64,000 bases of DNA from Halobaculum rubrum (GTDB taxonomy: Archaea > Halobacteriota > Halobacteria > Halobacteriales > Haloferacaceae), in the NCBI RefSeq assembly GCF_019880225.1, contig NZ_CP082285.1, positions 1 to 64,000 of the forward strand, read 5' to 3'. The translations under genes were made by a program, and so were the position numbers. Each line of letters opens with the position of its first letter. Positions within the stretch are counted from its first letter, which is position 1. Of the stretch, positions 24,158 to 31,872 are shown piece after piece. Under the pieces are notes generated by a model, which worked only from the letters and a program-made list of their open reading frames with translations, had not been told where the DNA came from and ran no database searches.

Positions 24158-26120
24158 AGGGAACCACCTTGGTCACTTCATTGGCGTATTCAAGTCGGTA
24201 CTCGTTAGAGACACTGGGCTTAAGATTCGCTCGAACCTCATCGGTGTACTCCTCGTCGGTCATCAGGAACGTTATTTGGGAGTCATCAATGTACGATGGG
24301 AGATTGCGAGCGATTCGCTTCTTTGGCGTACTCGATATTCTTCCCAGCGGCGTGTCGATAATAATCGGGGCATTGAACCCACTAATCTGTGTGATTGCTG
24401 CGAGGAAGGAGAATGCCAACACTTGGCTCTCACCAGCAGATAACGACCCGATCTTGTTGTCGTTGCGCGGGCCTTCAACACGAACCTGATAATCGTCCCC
24501 GAGCTTGACTGTATATTCCTCTTCCTTCCAGATGATCTCGTTGAAGTATTCGTTCAGCTTCGCTTCAATCTCCGAGCGAACCGTTGAGAGGATATCCTCT
24601 TTAACTGAGACGAGCCGGTAACGAGATGTTTCGATAAATCGAATCCGCTTGAGGAGCTCAGCATTTTCCTCTTTCTGAGAGGCTGCTTCGTCGTATTCCT
24701 TCTTTTTCTCGTTTTTTAGTTCTTCAGCACTCTCGATTTCACTCTCCAAACGACCTTTCTTTTCGCGGAGTTTCGCAAGCTGATTGCTATACTCCTCTCG
24801 TTGGTTCTCTAATTCTTGAACATCGACATCATCCGGGATATCATAGGATTTCAGGTCCTCAGAGATTTCTTTGAGCTTCCTGTTGAGCCGCTTTTCTTCT
24901 TCCTCTGCTTCGACCAGGTCCTGACGAATCTGCTTAATTTCGTCAACTTCCTCAAAAGCATCATCAAGTAGGCCAGGGATGATCATCTTGCCCTCAAGAT
25001 TATCCTCGTCTACCTCCGACATCTCCGACTTGAGACTCCGGAGGTGTTCTGTGCTCTCCTCTGTAATTGGTTCCCCACAAATACACGTTCCAGTTTCAAT
25101 GAGTTCGTTGATGAACCAGTCTTGGATTTTGGGAGGAAGTTGGCCTTTCTCTGAGAGTTCGTCGAGTTTCTCTTTCGTATAAGTTAGTGATTTGTGAGCA
25201 TACACTGCCGGGCCTGTCTGGACAAGCTCTTGACTGAGCCGCTCCTGTAACTGCTCAATCTCATCTTGTTTCTGTGAGAGGGCTCGAGTGAGGTTCTGAC
25301 GGTCAACTTGTTTCTCCCGAACGTCGGGATCGCTGCTGTCACGCAGATCAGCATCGATTTTGTCTCGAAGATTCTGTGTATCTTCGATATTTTGTTTAGT
25401 GTTTTTGAGCTCCTTTCGCGTTGATTCGAGCTTTGAGAGAGCGTCTTCGTACTCCTGTCGCTTTTGTTCTGCTTCGCCGCCATCGTCGTCAATTTCGCGT
25501 CTTGTTTCAGCTTCTAGTTTCTCAAGATGGGTGATTGCCCTATCGAGCAATTCGATATGAGATACGTCCAGAAGACCACGGCGGACACGTTCTTGATATC
25601 CTTGTCCGAAGAAGTCGTCCAGCCGTTCGCCGTCAAATAAGAAGTACTCGTGTACGTGGGCGGGGAGAATCTGGTTGAGGCGAGTATTCGGTTGGTCGAC
25701 AGTTTTCCAATCGCGGCCCAGCTTCTGTTTTAGTTGAAGCTCACCCAAGGTGCTACTGTACTTTCCATCAGGGAGCTTGACTGTCTTGAATTCTCGTTTG
25801 AATATATACTCAGGGGTCCCTTTTCCGAGCCGTAATTCTACATAGCCGGTCGCAGTTTCATTTCCATTAATTTCGCTCAGTCGCTTCCGGTTGACATAGG
25901 GGTACGATTCCAAGCCTGCGTCCTCCTTATCCGAAAGGTGTGTCTCTTTTCCGTAGAGACACAGCGTGATTGCATTGAGGATATTAGATTTGCCGGCTCC
26001 GTTCTGGCCCTCAATCACATTGATATTCTTCGATCCAGAAGTCTGGAGGTCGATTTCGACTTCACCAGCATACTGGCGGTAGTCTTTGATCGTGAGGGAA
26101 AGTATCTCTAAGCGGCTCAT
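24150..26120 (-). CDS. DndD-like SMC/RecF-type ATPase
   Basis: An SMC-like ATPase of 656 residues. Walker A is GQNGAGKS at 38-45, FLFDGE at 160-165 is characteristic of DndD relatives, and two long coiled coils enclose a CICG zinc-hook-like turn near 345. The signature SLSAGESQ is near 557 and Walker B PIIIDTPLGRIS near 585. Length and layout fit DndD, which supplies ATPase activity in DNA phosphorothioation or restriction. However, no DndA, DndB, DndC or DndE gene is near. Here it is more likely a DNA sensor or loader for the nucleases. The family is firm at the SMC level and likely at the DndD level. Confidence 0.85.
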   Translation of the reverse strand: MSRLEILSLTIKDYRQYAGEVEIDLQTSGSKNINVIEGQNGAGKSNILNAITLCLYGKETHLSDKEDAGLESYPYVNRKRLSEINGNETATGYVELRLGKGTPEYIFKREFKTVKLPDGKYSSTLGELQLKQKLGRDWKTVDQPNTRLNQILPAHVHEYFLFDGERLDDFFGQGYQERVRRGLLDVSHIELLDRAITHLEKLEAETRREIDDDGGEAEQKRQEYEDALSKLESTRKELKNTKQNIEDTQNLRDKIDADLRDSSDPDVREKQVDRQNLTRALSQKQDEIEQLQERLSQELVQTGPAVYAHKSLTYTKEKLDELSEKGQLPPKIQDWFINELIETGTCICGEPITEESTEHLRSLKSEMSEVDEDNLEGKMIIPGLLDDAFEEVDEIKQIRQDLVEAEEEEKRLNRKLKEISEDLKSYDIPDDVDVQELENQREEYSNQLAKLREKKGRLESEIESAEELKNEKKKEYDEAASQKEENAELLKRIRFIETSRYRLVSVKEDILSTVRSEIEAKLNEYFNEIIWKEEEYTVKLGDDYQVRVEGPRNDNKIGSLSAGESQVLAFSFLAAITQISGFNAPIIIDTPLGRISSTPKKRIARNLPSYIDDSQITFLMTDEEYTDEVRANLKPSVSNEYRLEYANEVTKVVPYE

Positions 26121-26123
26121 TTA

Positions 26124-26318
26124 TTATGAGCTGTCCTCTTGCCAACTCTCAATGGTCGCATCGATGTATTCGTTGTAATCTGACTTGTAGTGGGGCTGGT
26201 CCATATCTAGATTCGAGCGCTCGAATCTCAGGATGTCGTCAATAAACTGACGGACGGACTCATCCTCGATGTCATCAACCTCATCCAGAATGAGCTCGTT
26301 CACGTCTTCCCGATCCAT
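26124..26318 (-). CDS. Small acidic protein of the island operon
   Basis: A 64-residue, strongly acidic helical protein (VNELILDEVDDIEDESVRQF, YNEYIDATIESWQEDSS) located 3 bp before the SMC ATPase start and 45 bp after the helicase stop. The tight spacing indicates co-translation with the ATPase. No domain is recognised. It could be an accessory subunit or an antitoxin-like inhibitor. Confidence 0.65.
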   Translation of the reverse strand: MDREDVNELILDEVDDIEDESVRQFIDDILRFERSNLDMDQPHYKSDYNEYIDATIESWQEDSS

Positions 26319-26363
26319 GCCACCAGCTACCGTTATGGACTACTTATGATTTTTGCATATAAT

Positions 26364-28415
26364 TCAGACAGATGGATCTTCATCTCCGTCGTCTGTCGAT
26401 ACTCGGTATTGAATCCGTATCTCACCGATTGCATTTCTTGCCTGAATTTCGTTCTTCGCATGGGCTGCGAATTCCTCGAATCGCTTGAGTTCCTTCCTGA
26501 GAATGTTCCGCTCTGCATCTGCAACCGTGTCAGATGGATCGAGTGTCGGGACGACGATAAAATCGAAGATAGTGGATTTCTCTTTTCCAGGGGATTTGCG
26601 GAGCACCCGTCCCCTCCGTTGGATGAATTCCATTGGGTTGCCCGTATTTGACATTAAGATGGCTTGCTTGGTTGCTTCAACGTCGACACCCTCATCGAGG
26701 CATTTCATGGCGACGAGGGCATCGTATTCTCCCTCTTTGAATCCTGAGAGAATTCGTTGACGCTCCTCGCTGTCTTCTCTATACGTGAACTTGTGTTGGA
26801 TGATCCCTTGCTCATTGAGGATATCCTGAACATGATCAATCTGGCTGGAATTCGTGTAGACCAAAAGATGGTCGATTGGGTCTAATCTATCAAGTACGGT
26901 GGACAACTGTGCATACTTGTTCTCAGCAGATTTGATGATGTTAGCTCGTTTTTGCGCTAAGCGCTCCACAACTTCATCATCAGCTTGGTCGTTGTGTGCA
27001 ATACGGGCTAATTTCCGAGAGAGTTTTTGATACTCACTGAATTCATCAGCAGTGAGTTCGACAGGGACCGGATGGTACTCATACGGTGTGAGATATTCCG
27101 GAATCGCATCCTCAAGTGTGTACTCGAATACAGTCCCACCAAAGTACTCTAGGAGGAACTCTGTCCCCTCCTCATCATAGTAGCGTTCTGGGGTCGCTGA
27201 CAGTCCAATTCGATACTCATACTCATCGACCAGCCCCTTTTGTTGATGATCCGATCCCAGATGATGCGCTTCATCGCCAATTAGCAGTGCGTTTTCAGAG
27301 AAGTTCTGAATCTGGTCAATGAAAAACTCATGACACAGTGTGGTGTGTGTTGTGAGTACGACCGCCTGGTCTAGGATGTCAATCTCAAGATTTTGCAGAG
27401 TTCTCGATAGATCACTTTTCCAGTCTGGATTATCTGTTCCATAGGCATACACTGGCGCCTCCAGTTGGAAGGCATCCATCTCAGACTCCCACTGAGGGGC
27501 TAAGTGAGTGAATGGAACTGCGATTACAACAAGACTAGGCCCCGAATCCTGGTTAGTTATCTCCTCAGCAGCCGCCAGTGCTGTAAATGTCTTCCCGGTT
27601 CCAGTTGCCATTTCGAATAGTCCCTTGCCTCCATTCGCGTGCCATTCATCCACTGCTTGGCGCTGATACGGCCGAAGGAGCGAAGCTCCTCCCTTGGACC
27701 CCCCAGTCGGGTCATCATATGGACGATAGTCATCATCTCGGAGCTGCGCGATGTCGTTCGCGACACTGTCGGGAATTGTGTACACCTCAACATCAGGGAC
27801 TGCTCCCTCCCACAGTTTGTCAAATCGCCGTTCTTGGTGTGAAACGGCTTCTGCATCTCGTTCGCCTAACCAACTACAGTTGATTGAGTACGCTTCATAA
27901 TTGCTGAGAGCGTGCTGGCTGTCATTCTGAGAGCCATGAAACGCGACTTTGTTCCCTGCTTCATCCCGCAGGATCCCAAACTTGTCATGGAAATCCCCAC
28001 TCAGATCAACCTTAGGAACTGCAAATCTGATGTCAAGGATCCCATCAGCGATCATCCAGGCGATGGTATTGCGGGTATTGTATTCGAGATCGAAGCGAAG
28101 ATTGGAAATTTCATCTTCAAGAGCCTCTCTGAGTACTTCATCCTGCTTTGCTTCAGAGCCTTTCTGCAAGGCTTCCCAGTCGTCTTCACCGATCATTGGA
28201 CTGGTAATCCACTTGGCCGTCCCGCCATTTTCTGCTAAAGCAGCCATTCCTCTCGCCGCTGATCGCATCCACGAACTCGAGAAGTACCCAACACCGCGTT
28301 TGTATTTCGTTGCACGGGACAACAACGGCTCATAGAACTCAGAGACAAAATCGACCTCAGAAGTGTCAATAACGGGTGGGAACTCTAATTGGTCGAACAA
28401 CTGGCTGTCAACCAT
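26364..28415 (-). CDS. PLD nuclease fused to SF2 helicase
   Basis: A restriction-type protein of 683 residues. The N-terminal phospholipase-D-like domain has the HxK half-site FHDKFGILRDEAG with H143 and K145 and the GSQN segment at 161-164. The SF2 helicase follows: GTGKT at 272-276, DEAH at 381-384, a SATPER motif III-like segment, and the C-terminal QRRGRVLR arginine-finger motif near 610. PLD plus ResIII-type helicase is the layout of restriction subunits in phosphorothioation and DISARM-like systems. It is the first gene of the minus-strand operon; the 148-bp gap to the divergent HNH gene holds the promoters. Confidence 0.88.
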   Translation of the reverse strand: MVDSQLFDQLEFPPVIDTSEVDFVSEFYEPLLSRATKYKRGVGYFSSSWMRSAARGMAALAENGGTAKWITSPMIGEDDWEALQKGSEAKQDEVLREALEDEISNLRFDLEYNTRNTIAWMIADGILDIRFAVPKVDLSGDFHDKFGILRDEAGNKVAFHGSQNDSQHALSNYEAYSINCSWLGERDAEAVSHQERRFDKLWEGAVPDVEVYTIPDSVANDIAQLRDDDYRPYDDPTGGSKGGASLLRPYQRQAVDEWHANGGKGLFEMATGTGKTFTALAAAEEITNQDSGPSLVVIAVPFTHLAPQWESEMDAFQLEAPVYAYGTDNPDWKSDLSRTLQNLEIDILDQAVVLTTHTTLCHEFFIDQIQNFSENALLIGDEAHHLGSDHQQKGLVDEYEYRIGLSATPERYYDEEGTEFLLEYFGGTVFEYTLEDAIPEYLTPYEYHPVPVELTADEFSEYQKLSRKLARIAHNDQADDEVVERLAQKRANIIKSAENKYAQLSTVLDRLDPIDHLLVYTNSSQIDHVQDILNEQGIIQHKFTYREDSEERQRILSGFKEGEYDALVAMKCLDEGVDVEATKQAILMSNTGNPMEFIQRRGRVLRKSPGKEKSTIFDFIVVPTLDPSDTVADAERNILRKELKRFEEFAAHAKNEIQARNAIGEIRIQYRVSTDDGDEDPSV

Positions 28416-28563
28416 CGTACCCGTTCATGCTCCGTTCACTGTCTTAACTGTACGGTGATTTGTACGGCTGATTTCTCAATATGCGAACTGCAGCAATTAC
28501 CCCAAGCTGACCCATGGAAGTCGTCGAGTGCTGCCAGTGAGACAAACAGTTATACATTGAGAA

Positions 28564-31143
28564 GTGATTCCCACCCTCGTGGCAACGCTTCGAAATAAGA
28601 CTACTAGCTCTGGTGTGATTGTTCGCTGGGTTCCTCACCCAACCCATAGCCGGCCAAGCACCTATCAAGTTCGTCGTCGAGCCGTTAATTTCCTCGCGGA
28701 AATTGGCTATGCTGTTCCATATGAAGGCGATGAAGTCGAAATTCCGTGGGACGTTTGTCGGCCATTGCGCATCCTTGGTGACCTCCATTTCAAATCAGAA
28801 ACGAAGGGCCACCAGGACATCGGTCAAATCCAGAAAGTCTCAGAAACGTACGGCCAGTCGCTGTCAAATGAACAGCAGTCAAAACTCCGGTCTTATATTG
28901 AGACGCATGAGGCGTTTCAAGATCAACAACAGGAGTTGGAAGGAGAGCTGGATCATCTCCCGAGATTAAAAGAACGCCACCGGCCTGGTGGTGAAGAACC
29001 AGAGTCAACATCCGCTCGTCTTACCTCGTTTATAAAGGCAGCTCGCGGAGACTTGCTGGTTGGCAAAGCTAAAGGTCAGTCAAATTCAGGAAATACACAC
29101 TTCAAGGCCTCTAACGGCACTGAATTGTCTATTGGGCCAGTCCGCCAACGCAAAATTCCCGAGCGTGTATTGGTGTGGCAGCTGTCCGGCGACCGGGGAA
29201 TTTGTCTTCACGAGCAAGCATGGACGGCTAATTATATTGACTACTTCGAGCCCGGCGAACTCAGTCCAAATGGGACCCGAGTGGTGACATCGGAGTTCCA
29301 GCTAAATGAACTCGCTGAGTATCTCCAAGCACTCACACCACACTCAGACCAGTTACCGCCAGAGATACGCCAAGGCCCGAAAGTTATTGCTGCCAATTCG
29401 ATTACTGAGACCTTGGCAATTGGATGGATTGACCAGCATTGTGTGTGGGTCAAGTCCCCCTGTACGCTCCAAGACAACGTTACAGTGGAAGTTATTGGAG
29501 CATCCGAGGCTGGAATTCATGCTCGGAGCGCTACCAGTGACACTCTAGAACAGGAATACACCCTCGGGGATGCGCTAGAACCAACTATTGTTTCCAGAGA
29601 GGAATCTACCACATGGGGACTCTATGAGGAGACTCTTGTCAAAATTCCTGCAGAGGTGCCAGAGTGGGTAACCACTCCAACTGTCGGTATTTCTGAGTTC
29701 AACGATAGGTACATTCAGGCGTCAGTCGATGATCTATCAGACCAGCGAAAGCCCTCTCCCGGTTCTGAAGTTGAGATTAACGATGGTGAGCTTGTCAATT
29801 ATTCTGGCATACCGGTTGATACTGGAACAGAGTCTCCCAAAGTTTGGCAATATACCGCTGAGGTTACTGAGGTTTCACACGGTCAAGTCATCACATCGAT
29901 TGTGCCGCGTGCTGAGGGGCTCGGACTCAATACCGGCGACGAGATTGTAGTAGATACTGACGTAGTCAATGATGGGTCATTATGGGGGGCATTAGAGGAT
30001 ATCCCTGTTACTGTTGAGGCGGATGAAACCCTTGTTGCAGGGGCTGTAAGAGCAACTGTTACCGAAGTATCTCAATCGCATATTCATGCGTCTTTTAATT
30101 CGTATGTGACTGAGACGCTGACCGAAGACTCACCATGGACTGAGGCTATGACTGAAGGGCTGGAGCAGCTCTCTACTGGCGCATACGATGCTGCGTTAGA
30201 AGCCTTCAAAATAGCGGAAAACAGCGTTACCCCGAGTGGTGAGGTCTGGAAAGCAGAAGCCAAGCTAAATCAAGCAATCACGAGAGCAGAAAGAGCCAGA
30301 TCTGCCGGGCAGGTTGCAGAGGCATGTGACCAGTTTGAGCGCCTTACAAGAGATCTCAGTTCGGATCAACAGCGTTCGTCGGTCTGGGGACGAGTAGAAA
30401 TCGAACGTACTGCATATCTCTCATTTATCCGCGCCTGTGAAGCGAAGCCACCTCGGGATTGGTCACTGTCACGGAACGACTACCTGAGCGCGAGTGTCGC
30501 TGCAAAAGAGCATCTGAAAGCTGCAGGTACTGCATATCAAGAACTCGATTTTTCGACCGATAGCCAGGCCCACTCTCATGTGCACCCTGTCGCCCTGTCC
30601 GGTGCAGCAACTATCGTAGAAGAACTACGCGGTGCATCGGATGAGATCGTGATGGCTACCGAGACGCTCCCTCAGAGGTGGTGTCCCATCCTTCACGCTC
30701 CCCCAGAGACGATATTGGCGACAACCCACCCGGATGTCGTTCCATTCCATTCACACCGCGAGCCCAGTGAAAGGGTTTCGCGCCTTCGTACTGAAGCAAC
30801 CTCGGTGGGCGGGGAAAGTGAACTGGTAGAATCAGGAGCTAAGCTATTAACCTATGCAAATACGCAAGCAATCGCTTCGTACGTCCATGCGCGTTCGGAA
30901 GGCGTCTGTGAAGCGTGCGGAAATGATGCGGCGTTCGAAGCAATCGATGGAACGCCACATCTTGAACTTCACCACGTTGACGAACTCACTCGATCGGGTC
31001 CATTGACGCCAGCTCGTGTCGTGGCATTATGCCCGACGTGCCACGCACGGATCCACTATGGAGCTGATGGAGAGGCAGTGAATGAGGCAGTACGTTCGAA
31101 ATTAACGGCCGGGCTCGGTGAGTTAGGAGCAGAGCGTTCCTGA
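28564..31143 (+). CDS. HNH endonuclease with long multi-domain N-terminus
   Basis: This 859-residue protein ends in a McrA-type HNH nuclease: CEACGN near residue 782, LELHHVDEL near 803, CPTCHARIH near 822, a zinc-stabilised beta-beta-alpha fold. The N-terminus is a mixed domain with a helical stretch near 95-130. The middle (about 415-530) has repeated TRAM/OB-like barrels (YTAEVTEVSHGQVITSIVPR and VRATVTEVSQSHIHASFNSY), then helical repeats (580-680). It is divergent from the methylase/SMC operon. It could recognise modified or unmodified DNA with its barrels. The start (GTG at 28564 or GTG at 28579) is uncertain. Confidence 0.82.
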   Translation: MIPTLVATLRNKTTSSGVIVRWVPHPTHSRPSTYQVRRRAVNFLAEIGYAVPYEGDEVEIPWDVCRPLRILGDLHFKSETKGHQDIGQIQKVSETYGQSLSNEQQSKLRSYIETHEAFQDQQQELEGELDHLPRLKERHRPGGEEPESTSARLTSFIKAARGDLLVGKAKGQSNSGNTHFKASNGTELSIGPVRQRKIPERVLVWQLSGDRGICLHEQAWTANYIDYFEPGELSPNGTRVVTSEFQLNELAEYLQALTPHSDQLPPEIRQGPKVIAANSITETLAIGWIDQHCVWVKSPCTLQDNVTVEVIGASEAGIHARSATSDTLEQEYTLGDALEPTIVSREESTTWGLYEETLVKIPAEVPEWVTTPTVGISEFNDRYIQASVDDLSDQRKPSPGSEVEINDGELVNYSGIPVDTGTESPKVWQYTAEVTEVSHGQVITSIVPRAEGLGLNTGDEIVVDTDVVNDGSLWGALEDIPVTVEADETLVAGAVRATVTEVSQSHIHASFNSYVTETLTEDSPWTEAMTEGLEQLSTGAYDAALEAFKIAENSVTPSGEVWKAEAKLNQAITRAERARSAGQVAEACDQFERLTRDLSSDQQRSSVWGRVEIERTAYLSFIRACEAKPPRDWSLSRNDYLSASVAAKEHLKAAGTAYQELDFSTDSQAHSHVHPVALSGAATIVEELRGASDEIVMATETLPQRWCPILHAPPETILATTHPDVVPFHSHREPSERVSRLRTEATSVGGESELVESGAKLLTYANTQAIASYVHARSEGVCEACGNDAAFEAIDGTPHLELHHVDELTRSGPLTPARVVALCPTCHARIHYGADGEAVNEAVRSKLTAGLGELGAERS

Positions 31144-31278
31144 TTCTTCAGTTATCCCAGTAGACGGAGCGACAACAGAGTACTCATTTGATGTGGTCGG
31201 CAACGCCCATGCTGTCAACTGATTCTTCGACGGTCGGATCAGCAACTCCAGATTTCGAGCCCGTCCGGTTCAGGGACG

Positions 31279-31840
31279 TTACTCGGCAGAGTCCGCTTCG
31301 CCACCACGGCGGCGATGGAATGCAATTGCAACGAGACTGACGATGGCGATACCGGTGATGAACTTTGACCGTGACATAATCTTGATGAGCTGTCTGGAGG
31401 TCCTCAACGACCGCAGGTGAAGCATGCTGGAGCCCGACGCGAAGAGCCAGCCGAACAATCTCTGAACGATCGTACTTCTCGTCGACGTCGCGGTTGAGAG
31501 CCTTGCGAAGATCATCCCCAACCTGCTTCGACCGCTCAGGATTCTCCATAAGCGTGGTCAGTAACGCAGCAGCCGACTGATCGCGGAGTGCGATCGTCTT
31601 GCGTTTTCCGCCATTCTCGATGGAATCAAGCGCAGCAACGATGTCGTCGCCAGAAGGGTCGACGAAACACTCCGACAGCTGCTGGAACTCGTCGCCAGTG
31701 TTTATCAGCGTCGGCAAGTTCAGTAGGGACGAGAGCCGCTCCATCTTCCCTAGGAACTCGTCGGTGAACTCCTCAATGACTCGTGGATATCGTTGAACTG
31801 TCAGGGACGATCGTCTCGTAGGTGGACTTGTTGACCTTGG
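31279..31840 (-). pseudogene. Membrane-anchored protein gene, broken
   Basis: A good coding stretch (VIEEFTDEFLGKMERLSSLL, DPSGDDIVAALDSIENGGKR, YDRSEIVRLALRVGLQHASP) lacks a start at its 5' end, where the plausible N-terminus (VSKVNKSTYETIVPDSSTIS) is in another frame. Near 31370 the frame changes again to SKFITGIAIVSLVAIAFHRR, a C-terminal membrane segment, ending at 31279. In the unshifted frame the rest is Arg/Ser/Pro noise. It lies at the right border of the island, so damage by recombination is plausible. The membrane end could alternatively be a separate 32-residue gene. Confidence 0.5.
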
Positions 31841-31872
31841 AAACAGGTTTACTGACGCCCCCAAACACAGAC

